DNA from: Pedobacter sp. ASV28
GTDB lineage: Bacteria > Bacteroidota > Bacteroidia > Sphingobacteriales > Sphingobacteriaceae
Direction: 5' to 3'
Length of the DNA stretch: 33,928 nt
Assembly (NCBI RefSeq): GCF_016428855.1
Contig: NZ_JAELTN010000053.1
Span: forward strand, 1-33,928
Part shown: positions 14,452 through 23,374 of the stretch, piece after piece
Layout of the letters: each line of letters starts with the position of its first letter
How positions within the stretch are numbered: the first letter of the stretch is position 1
The notes under the pieces: generated by a model
Database searches by the model: none
The model's input: the letters and a program-made list of their open reading frames with translations, nothing else
Told to the model about the DNA's origin: nothing
Position numbers and translations under genes: made by a program

Positions 14452-15783
14452 ATGATTACAAAAAATAAAACTACAGTAAAGGCTGCTCAACCTAAAATTA
14501 ATGTAATTACGCTAGGTTGTTCTAAAAATACTTACGATTCGGAAGTGTTAATGGGACAGTTGAAAGGGAATAATCTTAACGTAGAGCACGAATCGAATAA
14601 GTTGGGGAAAGATGATATTGTGGTGATAAATACATGTGGTTTTATAGATAATGCCAAACAAGAATCTATTGATACCATTTTACAATACAGCCAGCTCAAA
14701 GATGAAGGAAAAGTAGGGAAAGTAATTGTTACCGGCTGCCTTTCTGAGCGTTATAAGCCAGATTTAGAAGCAGAAATTACCAATGTTGACGCCTATTTTG
14801 GCACCAACGACCTCCAAAATATACTCCATACGCTAGGTGCCAATTACAAACATGAACTCATTGGCGAACGCTTGTTAACCACACCTTCGCACTTTGCCTA
14901 TTTCAAAATTGCAGAGGGATGCAATAGGCCCTGCTCTTTTTGCGCTATCCCTTTAATGCGGGGCAAACATGTTTCTAGAGACATGAATGAACTCGTTAAG
15001 GAGGCAAAAATACTAGCAGCCAATGGTACCAAGGAATTGATCCTAATTGCACAAGACTTGACGTATTATGGATTGGATATCTATGGGAAGAGAAATTTGG
15101 ATGAACTTTTGCGTCGATTATCTGATGTAAAGGGCATAGAATGGATCAGGTTGCAATACGCCTATCCTTCTGGTTTCCCTATAGAAATTTTAGAGGCCAT
15201 GAACGAACGTGAGAATATTTGCAAATACCTCGATATGCCACTACAGCATATTACAGATAACATGCTGAAATCTATGCGTCGCGGCATTACCAAGCAAAAA
15301 ACCATCGATATTGTAAATGAAATCAGGGCTAAAGTTCCAAATATAGCCATGCGTACTACACTGATCTGTGGATATCCGGGCGAAACTGAACAGGATTTTG
15401 AAGAAATGTACCAGTGGGTGGCCGATACTCGTTTCGACCGTTTAGGCTGCTTCACTTATTCTCACGAAGAAAAAACCCATGCTTATAATTTGGTTGATAA
15501 CGTTCCTGATGAAATTAAGCAAGAACGCGTAGAGGCCATTATGGAGTTACAACAAGGTATTTCTTACGAAATCAACCAGGAAAAAGTAGGCAAAACCTAC
15601 AAAGTATTGGTAGACAGAAAAGAGGGCGATTTCTTTATTGGCCGTACCGAATTTGATTCTCCAGAAGTGGATAATGAAGTGCTAATTGATGCCAATTCTG
15701 GCTATGCGGCCATTGGCAGCTTTGTACAGGTGAAAGTAGACAGGGCAGAAGATTTTGACCTATATGGACAAATTGTAAAATAA
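14452..15783 (+). CDS. rimO: Ribosomal protein uS12 methylthiotransferase RimO
   Basis: The 443-aa radical-SAM enzyme adds a methylthio group to an Asp of ribosomal protein uS12. The N-terminal MTTase domain has Cys23, Cys62 and Cys96 for one [4Fe-4S] cluster (TLGCSKN, VINTCGF, VTGCLSER). The radical-SAM motif GCNRPCSFC gives Cys157, Cys161 and Cys164. The Asp-directed subgroup is supported by GCSKNTYDSE and by IPLMRGKHVSR. A C-terminal TRAM domain is present (KVGKTYKVLVDRK and following). The length and motifs are complete. It lies 3 bp after ftsY, so translational coupling is likely. Confidence 0.96.
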   Translation: MITKNKTTVKAAQPKINVITLGCSKNTYDSEVLMGQLKGNNLNVEHESNKLGKDDIVVINTCGFIDNAKQESIDTILQYSQLKDEGKVGKVIVTGCLSERYKPDLEAEITNVDAYFGTNDLQNILHTLGANYKHELIGERLLTTPSHFAYFKIAEGCNRPCSFCAIPLMRGKHVSRDMNELVKEAKILAANGTKELILIAQDLTYYGLDIYGKRNLDELLRRLSDVKGIEWIRLQYAYPSGFPIEILEAMNERENICKYLDMPLQHITDNMLKSMRRGITKQKTIDIVNEIRAKVPNIAMRTTLICGYPGETEQDFEEMYQWVADTRFDRLGCFTYSHEEKTHAYNLVDNVPDEIKQERVEAIMELQQGISYEINQEKVGKTYKVLVDRKEGDFFIGRTEFDSPEVDNEVLIDANSGYAAIGSFVQVKVDRAEDFDLYGQIVK

Positions 15784-15805
15784 AATGTCAGGTCGATTAT
15801 GTTTG
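15773..15805 (+). promoter_or_regulatory. Bacteroidota-type promoter for bshC
   Basis: TTG at 15773-15775, 22 bp, then TATGTTTG at 15798-15805 fits the TTG-N17-23-TAnnTTTG consensus. The predicted start is about 20 nt before the bshC ATG. The -33 element lies in the last codons of rimO. Confidence 0.55.
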
Positions 15806-15830
15806 GCAAATTAATTTAATTTCGTAAAAC

Positions 15831-17417
15831 ATGAAGGCTAAATACATCTCCTATAAAGATACCCACTCATTTTCTAAACTGGTTTTAGATTATGTTAATG
15901 ATGTTGATTTCCTAAAACCCTTCTACAGTTTTAGACCCGACATAGAAGGTTTAAAAAAAGCTGTAAATGAACGAAATTTTACGGGAAACAGAACTGCACT
16001 CGTAGAAGTTCTTAGGCAACAATACCACGATATAAAGATACATAAGGCGGTAAGTCACCATATTGACTTACTGCTTAACGAAAACACATTTACGGTTACA
16101 ACAGGCCACCAGCTTAACCTATTTACCGGTCCCCTCTATTTTATATATAAAATAGTGACCACCATTAACCTGGCTTTGGAGCTAAAGATTGCCTATCCAG
16201 AAAAAAATTTCGTTCCAGTTTATTGGATGGCCACGGAAGATCATGACTTTGAAGAAATCAACCATGTTAATGTTGATGAAAAAAACATCAGTTGGATACA
16301 ACAGACCAATGGCGCTACGGGCAGATTGAGTACCAAAACGGTCGAGGCTGCAGTTAGATCCTATAAAGCCTATTTAGGCATTAGCAAAAACGGTAAAAAA
16401 TTGGCCAAATTGGTTGAAAAAGCCTATCTGGAAAATGAGAACCTGGCTGATGCTACACGTATGCTGGTCAATAGTTTATTTGAGCAATATGGTCTTGTGA
16501 TTATCAATGCCGACGAGCCTAAACTAAAAAAAGAATTTATCAGCATTATCAAAAGTGATATTGTAGCACAAAACAGTGCCCGTTTGACAGAAAAAACCAG
16601 TGCCATACTGGAAGAAAAAGGCTACAAATCACAGGTGAATGGAAGAGATATTAATTTCTTTTACCTAAAAGATAACTTACGAGAAAGGATTATCAAAGAG
16701 GGTGAGCTATATATGGTTAACCATACTGACCTTGCATTTACCGAAAATCATCTGTTAACCGAAATTGAAAATCATCCGGAAAGATTCAGTCCGAATGTGA
16801 TTATGAGACCCCTCTACCAAGAAGTAATCTTGCCTAATATTGCTTATATAGGTGGAGGGGCAGAAGTGTCTTATTGGATGCAGCTAAAGGCAAATTTCGA
16901 CTTTTATAAAATCGATTTCCCCGTGTTGCTACTCAGAAATTCAGCGCTGGTCATTGATAAAAGAAGTTTTGATAACCTGAATAGCCTTGGTTTCCATTTT
17001 GAAGATATTTTTCTGTCTACCAACGAGCTTCAAAATCAATGGATAAAACATAATTCTAATGCCAACTTAAGTTTGACCGACGAAATTTCGGCCATTAAAG
17101 CGGCATTTGATAAAATTAAACTGAATACATTCAAAATTGATAAAACCTTAGAGTTTTCGGCCAATAGTGCAGAGAAAAGAACGGAAAAACTCTTGATCAA
17201 TTTGGAAAAAAAACTGATTAGGGCCGAAAAGAGAAAGCATCAAGTTTCCTTAACACAAATAGATAACATGAAGAAACGATTATTTCCAAGCGGCACACTT
17301 CAGGAACGGGTGTTAAACATTGCGCCCATGTATATCAATTATGGAGACGACTTCATTTCTAGTTTAATTGAGAATTTTGAACCCTTGGGCGGTGATTTTA
17401 CTTTGATCTTACCTTAA
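15831..17417 (+). CDS. bshC: Bacillithiol biosynthesis cysteine-adding enzyme BshC
   Basis: The 528-aa enzyme performs the last step of bacillithiol synthesis, adding cysteine to glucosaminyl-malate. Recognised motifs are TTGHQLNLFTGPLYFIYK, VYWMATEDHDFEEINH, VIMRPLYQEVILPNIAYIGG (N-terminal half of that block) and AEVSYWMQLK. It ends with the FTLILP-type tail. A coiled coil (EKRTEKLLINLEKKLIRAEKRK, here split) lies around residues 445-470. The length is typical. bshA and bshB are not in the window. bshC is common in Bacteroidota, where bacillithiol is the main low-molecular-weight thiol. It has its own promoter candidate at 15773-15805. Confidence 0.94.
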   Translation: MKAKYISYKDTHSFSKLVLDYVNDVDFLKPFYSFRPDIEGLKKAVNERNFTGNRTALVEVLRQQYHDIKIHKAVSHHIDLLLNENTFTVTTGHQLNLFTGPLYFIYKIVTTINLALELKIAYPEKNFVPVYWMATEDHDFEEINHVNVDEKNISWIQQTNGATGRLSTKTVEAAVRSYKAYLGISKNGKKLAKLVEKAYLENENLADATRMLVNSLFEQYGLVIINADEPKLKKEFISIIKSDIVAQNSARLTEKTSAILEEKGYKSQVNGRDINFFYLKDNLRERIIKEGELYMVNHTDLAFTENHLLTEIENHPERFSPNVIMRPLYQEVILPNIAYIGGGAEVSYWMQLKANFDFYKIDFPVLLLRNSALVIDKRSFDNLNSLGFHFEDIFLSTNELQNQWIKHNSNANLSLTDEISAIKAAFDKIKLNTFKIDKTLEFSANSAEKRTEKLLINLEKKLIRAEKRKHQVSLTQIDNMKKRLFPSGTLQERVLNIAPMYINYGDDFISSLIENFEPLGGDFTLILP

Positions 17418-17547
17418 TTCCGAAAAGACTGATATTCAGAAGATATTACGACTTAACAAAGAGCAGGAGGCAAATTTTATGTTAACCGATTAACCAGTTC
17501 AACAATTTAGACCCTTAACAAAATACACCGTTAACTACAAAAACACC

Positions 17548-18627
17548 ATGTTTATTACTTTTAAAGAAGAAAAACTACGGGCCTTTACCTTCGATGTTTT
17601 TAAAAAAATGGGCTGTTCCGATGAACATGCACTTTTAGCTACTGATGTTTTGGTCCGTTCTGACCTTAGGGGAATTGATTCGCATGGTGTTGCCCGTTTG
17701 AGCGGTTATTATCGTTTATGGGAAAAAGGTAGGATTAACACTAAACCTGCCATTAAAATTGTTCATGAAACACCAACTACCGCTACCATTGATGGAGATG
17801 CCGGTTTGGGCCTGGTGGTAGCTCCCTTTGCCATGAAAGTGGCGATGGAAAAAGCGGAAAAATATGGAACTGGCTGGGTTTCTGTAAAAAACTCTAATCA
17901 TTTCGGCATTGCAGGCTATCATGCGTTAATGGCCGTTGAAAAAGATATGATCGGCATAAGCATGACCAATGCCAGCCCCCTGGTTGCACCTACCTATGCC
18001 AATGAACGTTTATTGGGCACTAATCCCATGTGCTACGCTTTTCCCGCTGGAAAGTACCCTCCTGTTGTGGTAGATATGGCTACTGCCGCAGCCGCCAATG
18101 GAAAACTGGAAATTGCCCAAAGGGCCAATTCTATTATTCCTGATGGATGGGTGCAGGATAAAGACGGCAAAAGTTCAACCAATCCTAACGAATTAAAAAC
18201 AGGTGGCTCATTGCTCCCACTGGGTAGCGACAAAGATCATGGCAGCCATAAAGGTTATGGGCTAAGTGCAACCGTAGACATACTTTCGGCCGTGCTTTCC
18301 GGAGCTAACTATGGGCCTTGGGTCCCTCCTTTTGTAGCTTTTCTAGAACCTTCTAAACATCCGGTTGGAGAAGGCATTGGACACTTTATAGGCGCCATGC
18401 GGGTAGATGGCTTTCGCCCTGCGCAAGAGTTCAAAGACCACTTAGACAATTGGATAGAACGCTTTAAAAGTGCCAAAACGATTGATGAAACTAAAAAAGT
18501 AATTATTCCTGGAGAACCTGAATATCATTTTGAAAATGAACGCAAAATTAAAGGCATTCCCCTAATTGATGTGGTGGTTAACGACCTGAATACATTAGCA
18601 GAAAAAATTAAGGTCGATAAACTATAA
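17548..18627 (+). CDS. Malate/L-lactate dehydrogenase family oxidoreductase (Ldh_2 type)
   Basis: The 359-aa protein belongs to the NAD(P)-dependent LDH2/MDH2 family (malate, L-lactate, ureidoglycolate and similar 2-hydroxyacids). Evidence is DLRGIDSHGVARLSGYY, VKNSNHFGIAGYHA (active-site His and Asn-rich loop), GTNPMCYAFPA, VVDMATAAAANGKLEIA and HKGYGLSATVDILS. The length is typical. The specific substrate cannot be told from sequence reading. It has no operon partner: bshC lies 130 bp upstream and the MuiA-like gene converges on it. Low-copy Bacteroidota relatives are usually annotated as malate dehydrogenase or Ldh family oxidoreductase. Confidence 0.92.
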   Translation: MFITFKEEKLRAFTFDVFKKMGCSDEHALLATDVLVRSDLRGIDSHGVARLSGYYRLWEKGRINTKPAIKIVHETPTTATIDGDAGLGLVVAPFAMKVAMEKAEKYGTGWVSVKNSNHFGIAGYHALMAVEKDMIGISMTNASPLVAPTYANERLLGTNPMCYAFPAGKYPPVVVDMATAAAANGKLEIAQRANSIIPDGWVQDKDGKSSTNPNELKTGGSLLPLGSDKDHGSHKGYGLSATVDILSAVLSGANYGPWVPPFVAFLEPSKHPVGEGIGHFIGAMRVDGFRPAQEFKDHLDNWIERFKSAKTIDETKKVIIPGEPEYHFENERKIKGIPLIDVVVNDLNTLAEKIKVDKL

Positions 18628-18637
18628 TCAATTTTAT

Positions 18638-18659
18638 GGACCATCTACTCAGATGGCCC
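18638..18659. terminator. Hairpin between convergent genes
   Basis: GGACCATCT pairs with AGATGGCCC (one A-C mismatch, loop ACTC), followed by an AT-alternating stretch rather than a T-tract. It may end either or both of the convergent genes. Confidence 0.4.
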
Positions 18660-18670
18660 ATATATATATA

Positions 18671-20557
18671 TTATTCCATATTGATCGGTTTATTTTTAGG
18701 ATGTTTTACCTGATATTTAAGGTCAATCTTTTTTTGTTCATTGGGTTCCAATTCCATTTTCCAAATTAATTTTCCGGTTGCTTCCTCCAACTTCGCTTTC
18801 GAAATATCCTGCTTTTCGATGCTAATGTCACTACTTGTTGAAACGGGTAGCTGATCTTCTACGATTAGATTTACCTTTTGATTTTTACGATTTTTGATGT
18901 CAATTACAAAATGACGCGTATCTTTTTGCGAAGAACCGATAAACTGCCGCTCGTTAAAATCTTTTTGTTTCTCCCGTTTCACTACCACGTTCTTATCTGC
19001 CCCTAAGGAGAGGGTCAAGGTATCTGTAATATTTCCAATGTCCAACAAAGATTTTCCCAGGTAAGTCCCTTCAAAAAAGATACTGGCTTCTCCACTTATA
19101 AGGTTTACTTCATTAAAATCGGTAATTTTTGCGGTCAAAAAGGCATCTTGCGTAACCTTAGGCACAGTATAATATTCATAATCGGCTTTAAAATCATAAT
19201 TGCCAATATCAACCGTAGCCTGTTTGCCATCACTTAAAATAGTATATGGCATCTTAATCTCGAAGGTAATATTGGTTTGTCTCTCTACATTTTTCACCTG
19301 TAGTGGTACTGTTGAAACTGAACTAGCGCCTCTTACCTTTGCCCCAGCTACTTTACCTGCCAAGGCTTCATTAATACCTGCATAACCCATAACCACAACT
19401 TCGCTCAAATTTTTCGTATCTTCCCGTAAGCTTACATTCAACTGTCCATGTGAGGCTAAAAGCTCTTGATTTTCAAATCCTATGGAGGAGAAAACCAGTG
19501 TATTTGCACCAGGCGGCAATTGTATCGAATAGTTACCTTCGCCATCGGTAACAGTAGCTATCGACGAATTTTTAACCCTGATAGATACACCGGGTAAAGC
19601 TAAGTTATCGCTCGCACTAAGCACTTTTCCTTTAACTGCATTTAAAGATGCGCTTACTGGATTAAAAAATGAATAACCGGCACTTAAAAACCCCAATTGA
19701 TAAATGGGCAATGTAGGTTTTTCATTGTTATTAGATGGATTTCCAGAAGATAAGGTTAGTTTTACATTCTTCCATTCCTCTCCAGAATTTTGACTTACAT
19801 TGGCCTTATATATCAACTGAATAGGACTAGTCACATCCTTAGCCCTAATATCATATGTAGGATACCAGCTTGCATTTTTCACTAAATAAGTCAACATAAA
19901 CTTCCCTTTGGTTGCCGTCTTTGCCGAAATTTTTACCACCACATCATTCGATTGACCAATCGCCTTCCCATCTACATCGGCTACCTGTTTGCCAATTTTC
20001 ACCAATTCTGCATTCCACTTATCAATATCTTTTCCCAAGCTGGTCTGTCTGGTCTTGGCATCAATTAATCGTTGACGCTGAAAATCTAGCGCTGCCTTTA
20101 ACTTAACCAAATCATAACTAACGTTAGGCCCCATTACCGTTTGATTTTTCATTAACATTTCTTCTTCAGCTTTATACACTGCAACTTCATTTCTCAGGGC
20201 TGTAATCTTATCTACAATATCTACTAATCTTGCCTGTAGAGCTTCCTTTTGCTCGGACTTTTTCTTTTCCATCAGAAAGTTATTCTGTTTGTTCACAGAC
20301 AGAATGGTAAAACTTCCTTCGCCTTTGGCTTGCAGACTTTGAGTTTCTATACTAGAAGATAAACCTGAAAAAACAAGTAAGCTTACGCCTTGGGGCAAAT
20401 CTAGTAGATCTGACAAACGCTCTACCTGTGCTCCATTCATAAAGACAGTTACCGCATTTATTTTAGAATGTACATTGATTTGGTTCTCCTGTGCACCCGC
20501 ACCTATGCTTATACCGAAGCATAATAAAGAAAAAAGTATATTTCTATTCATCATCAT
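18671..20557 (-). CDS. MuiA/DUF4139 family protein with inserted carboxypeptidase-regulatory domain
   Basis: The 628-aa protein has a signal peptide (NILFSLLCFGISIGAGAQ after MMMNR). Residues 25-130 are the DUF4140-type N-terminal domain (INAVTVFMNGAQVERLSD). A coiled coil follows (about 97-195). The DUF4139 domain begins near 205 (MLTYLVKNASWYPTYDIR, about 221-238) and ends near 625. Inside it, residues about 308-392 form a carboxypeptidase-regulatory-like domain (GVSIRVKNSSIATVTDGEGN, FSSIGF) with a SusC-like plug start (LSEVVVMGYAG) and ALAGKVAGAKV. MuiA-family proteins are named from mucoidy inhibition; their biochemical role is not known. The inserted segment is typical of SusC/TonB receptors, so this is a mosaic. 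Three consecutive Met codons leave the exact start uncertain. Confidence 0.88.
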   Translation of the reverse strand: MMMNRNILFSLLCFGISIGAGAQENQINVHSKINAVTVFMNGAQVERLSDLLDLPQGVSLLVFSGLSSSIETQSLQAKGEGSFTILSVNKQNNFLMEKKKSEQKEALQARLVDIVDKITALRNEVAVYKAEEEMLMKNQTVMGPNVSYDLVKLKAALDFQRQRLIDAKTRQTSLGKDIDKWNAELVKIGKQVADVDGKAIGQSNDVVVKISAKTATKGKFMLTYLVKNASWYPTYDIRAKDVTSPIQLIYKANVSQNSGEEWKNVKLTLSSGNPSNNNEKPTLPIYQLGFLSAGYSFFNPVSASLNAVKGKVLSASDNLALPGVSIRVKNSSIATVTDGEGNYSIQLPPGANTLVFSSIGFENQELLASHGQLNVSLREDTKNLSEVVVMGYAGINEALAGKVAGAKVRGASSVSTVPLQVKNVERQTNITFEIKMPYTILSDGKQATVDIGNYDFKADYEYYTVPKVTQDAFLTAKITDFNEVNLISGEASIFFEGTYLGKSLLDIGNITDTLTLSLGADKNVVVKREKQKDFNERQFIGSSQKDTRHFVIDIKNRKNQKVNLIVEDQLPVSTSSDISIEKQDISKAKLEEATGKLIWKMELEPNEQKKIDLKYQVKHPKNKPINME

Positions 20558-20611
20558 TTTGATTTATATAATAGGGATGCGTTTGTCTTTGATTTTACAT
20601 AAAAAGCCAAA

Positions 20612-20644
20612 AAAAAAGCATTACTTAAAAAGTAATGCTTTTTT
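20612..20644. terminator. Bidirectional hairpin terminator
   Basis: AAAAAAGCATTACTT pairs perfectly with its complement across a three-base loop and is flanked by A and T runs. It lies downstream of lepB (minus strand) and upstream of the MuiA-like gene, so it ends the parA-lepB operon. Confidence 0.85.
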
Positions 20645-20654
20645 ATCAAACCTG

Positions 20655-20690
20655 ATGCTGAAATAAATCCGATAGTCATCGGATCAGCAT
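20655..20690. repeat. Nested inverted repeat downstream of lepB
   Basis: An outer ATGCTG/CAGCAT pair (20655-20660 with 20685-20690) encloses ATCCGAT-AGTC-ATCGGAT (20667-20684), leaving an asymmetric left bulge. It lies 10 bp after the lepB stop and before the main terminator, so it could stabilise the 3' end of the operon mRNA. Confidence 0.5.
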
Positions 20691-20700
20691 GATGATTTTA

Positions 20701-21891
20701 CTAATGTATGCCTTTAAAAATACGGCTCCATCTTATTTTATTCAGAAATGAGCCCTCGCTATCCAAGCTCATCCAAATGAACAAGGCCTTGCCTACGATG
20801 TGATCTTCTGGAACAAATCCCCAATACCGTGAATCTGCAGACTGATGCCGGTTATCTCCCATCATCCAATAGTAGTTCATCTTAAAAGTATAGGTTGTTG
20901 CCTTCTTTCCATTCAATATCCAGTCATTGCCCACCTTTTCTAGGGTATTACCTTCATATATACGAATGCTTCTTTCATACATCGGCATATTCACACTATC
21001 CAAATTTACGGTCATGCCCTTTTTAGGGACAACAATTGGCCCATAATTATCCAAGTTCCAATGCCTATTTTTATCATGCGGAAAGATCAAAGGATCATAT
21101 TCCCCACTTGGCATAAGATTTTCGGTGACAGATTTTACATACTCTGACTTTTTCAGTTCTTTCACCATATCTGGCGTTCCATCAAACTGGTAGGTATTAG
21201 GCAGAGCCAATGGCATGGTTTTAAAGCCCATATCCTCAAATAATTTGATATTTACTTCAGCTGTCTTAAATTCAACAGTATAAGAGAACCAACCTGTGCC
21301 CACCAGTGGCTCTTTCTTTCCATTAACCGTAACCAGCCCATTCTCCATGCTCACCGTATCTCCTGCAATGGCAATACAACGTTTAATAAAATTCTCACGT
21401 TTATCTACCGGCCTGCTTACAATTGTATACCTGGACCATATTGACTTCCTATCTTCTCCCCGCAACTGCATTTGGTAATAATTATCGTCCTGAGCTTCCA
21501 GAGCTACTGTATCCCCCTCAGGGAAATTGAAAACCACTACATCATTACGTTTGATATCCTGAAATCCAGGCAATCTCCTGTACTTCCATTCTATACCATC
21601 CCAATAAGCTTTTGTACCTATTAAAGGCATGGTATGATGTGCAAAGGGGAAAGCCACCGGCGTCATGGGTATACGGGCTCCATAATTCACCTTGCTTACG
21701 AAAAGAAAATCACCTACCAAAAGCGACCGTTCCATTGACCCCGAAGGTATGGTATAAGCTTCTATAAAGAATACCCGGATAATAGTAGCTGCTACTACGG
21801 CAAAAATAATGGCATCAGCCCATTCTCTGCCCTTGCTCTTTTTCTTTTTTGGTTCGTTGGTATTTTTCTTTTGCCAGAATTTCCAATTCAT
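20701..21891 (-). CDS. lepB: Signal peptidase I
   Basis: The 396-aa membrane protein cleaves signal peptides of exported proteins. A lysine-rich N-terminus is followed by one membrane segment (ADAIIFAVVAATIIRVFFIE, residues 25-44). The catalytic Ser52 is in IPSGSM and the general-base Lys170 is in FIKRCIAIAGD. Box E is MMGDNRHQSADSRYWGFVP, near the C-terminus. An insertion of about 140 residues between the last boxes makes it longer than E. coli LepB, as is usual in Bacteroidota. It is the last gene of the parA-parB-DUF5683-dapB-lepB operon, 3 bp after dapB. Confidence 0.95.
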   Translation of the reverse strand: MNWKFWQKKNTNEPKKKKSKGREWADAIIFAVVAATIIRVFFIEAYTIPSGSMERSLLVGDFLFVSKVNYGARIPMTPVAFPFAHHTMPLIGTKAYWDGIEWKYRRLPGFQDIKRNDVVVFNFPEGDTVALEAQDDNYYQMQLRGEDRKSIWSRYTIVSRPVDKRENFIKRCIAIAGDTVSMENGLVTVNGKKEPLVGTGWFSYTVEFKTAEVNIKLFEDMGFKTMPLALPNTYQFDGTPDMVKELKKSEYVKSVTENLMPSGEYDPLIFPHDKNRHWNLDNYGPIVVPKKGMTVNLDSVNMPMYERSIRIYEGNTLEKVGNDWILNGKKATTYTFKMNYYWMMGDNRHQSADSRYWGFVPEDHIVGKALFIWMSLDSEGSFLNKIRWSRIFKGIH

Positions 21892-21894
21892 AGT

Positions 21895-22638
21895 CTAATC
21901 TTTAAAATTAAAAACATCGGCTATGCTAAAAAAGCCTCGTTTATGTTGTAACCATTCTGCCGCTATCACAGCCCCAAGAGCAAAACCTGCCCTACTATGT
22001 GCGGTATGTTTAATTTCTATATCATCAACTTCGGAGCTGTAAACAACCGTATGTGTTCCGGGTACGTTCTCCATTCGAAGTGATTCTATCAGTAATTGAT
22101 CATTTCTCAATTTATCGGGCATAGGTGCTCCTTCCAGCTCATTCACCCACTCGGTCTTATGTTCAATCTCCTCTAAAATACCTTCTGCAATGGTCATCGC
22201 CGTGCCACTTGGAGAATCCAGCTTTTGAGTATGGTGTATTTCTTCTACCTGAACATCATAGGCCGGATAGTTATTCATTACCCTTGCCAAAAGCTTATTC
22301 AGGTGAAAGAAAATATTAACTCCTACACTAAAGTTAGAACCATACAGCAAGGTATTGTTACTCTCTATGCAATCATTTTTTATTTTCTGCAGTTCGCCAT
22401 ACCATCCTGTTGTGCCAACCACCACGGGTACCTTAGCCTCAAAACATTTATAAATATTATTTACAGCAGCATCTGGCGCACTAAAATCAATGGCTATATC
22501 TGCCTTAGACAGGTTCTCGATAGTAAAATCATCCAAATTTTCTATTCCAACTTTTAAGGTTACATCATGGCCTCTTTCTAAAGCAAAGCGTTCAATGATC
22601 TGCCCCATTTTGCCATAACCTAACAGCGCTATTTTCAT
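21895..22638 (-). CDS. dapB: 4-hydroxy-tetrahydrodipicolinate reductase
   Basis: The 247-aa enzyme makes tetrahydrodipicolinate with NAD(P)H, a step to diaminopimelate (peptidoglycan) and lysine. The dinucleotide-binding GYGKMG is at residues 7-12. VVGTTGWYGE, YGSNFSVGVNIFFHLN, and the catalytic EEIHHTQKLDSPSGTAM (His-His then Lys and SGT) follow. The length is usual. It is in the operon between the DUF5683 gene (61 bp away) and lepB. Confidence 0.96.
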   Translation of the reverse strand: MKIALLGYGKMGQIIERFALERGHDVTLKVGIENLDDFTIENLSKADIAIDFSAPDAAVNNIYKCFEAKVPVVVGTTGWYGELQKIKNDCIESNNTLLYGSNFSVGVNIFFHLNKLLARVMNNYPAYDVQVEEIHHTQKLDSPSGTAMTIAEGILEEIEHKTEWVNELEGAPMPDKLRNDQLLIESLRMENVPGTHTVVYSSEVDDIEIKHTAHSRAGFALGAVIAAEWLQHKRGFFSIADVFNFKD

Positions 22639-22699
22639 CTGTTTATTTTTTTGTGTTTAATGATTGATGAATGCTCTCCCAACAGTGTCAGGATCGGTT

Positions 22700-23374
22700 T
22701 CATAATCTAAGTGTAAGTTTTAATGCCGGTGCCACCTGATGGAAACCGTACATTGTTGTGTTCGAATTTATAATGGTAGGTGATATTTTGAAACTAAGCG
22801 TATCATCTACGTTAAAATATTTTAACCTGGCCGTCACATAGGCATCCAATACATTAAGCCCATATAAGCCCACCAATGATATCAGTACAATTTCCCGGTT
22901 TCGTTTATAAATATTTTTGGCTACAGTTAAGGCATCGTCATTAGTATATTGTTCCAGCCCATTTTCAGGGCTGGGTACTTTATATAACTGCCTATATTGA
23001 AGTTCATTCAAAAAAAGCTTGTAGTTTTTATTGTTGTCGATATAAGATAAGACCAGCAGGGTTCCACCTGCATAAATAGCACCGATCTTACCTATGATAT
23101 ACATCTTTTGCAATACCTTTTTACCCTGAACAGCACCACTTTTCACATCATCAACCACTAAACCATAATTATACATTTGGCCCAGTCCAGGAAATATAAG
23201 AGAGCGGTAGACCGCTTTTTTCCCTGCGATTTTACCTTTATTAATATATCCGGCAGGTGTAATTGTATCTAGCTTTGCCCTCGTGGTATCTGCATTTTTT
23301 TTGACAGCAGGATCTTGGGCCTTTATAAGCTTAAAAGCAAAGAGTAAAAATACCGAAAGCAATAATGCCCGCAT
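22700..23374 (-). CDS. DUF5683 domain protein
   Basis: The 224-aa protein has a signal peptide (MRALLLSVFLLFAFKLIKAQ) and the RSLIFPGLGQMYN block of the DUF5683 family near residue 60. It has two further hydrophobic segments (IGAIYAGGTLLVLSYID; EIVLISLVGLYGLNVLDAYV), so it is probably a membrane or envelope protein. The start is the ATG at 23374, which overlaps the parB stop as TAATG; an upstream TTG at 23380 is unlikely. This coupling and its conserved place between parB and dapB suggest a link to the envelope or segregation machinery, but its function is not known. Confidence 0.87.
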   Translation of the reverse strand: MRALLLSVFLLFAFKLIKAQDPAVKKNADTTRAKLDTITPAGYINKGKIAGKKAVYRSLIFPGLGQMYNYGLVVDDVKSGAVQGKKVLQKMYIIGKIGAIYAGGTLLVLSYIDNNKNYKLFLNELQYRQLYKVPSPENGLEQYTNDDALTVAKNIYKRNREIVLISLVGLYGLNVLDAYVTARLKYFNVDDTLSFKISPTIINSNTTMYGFHQVAPALKLTLRL

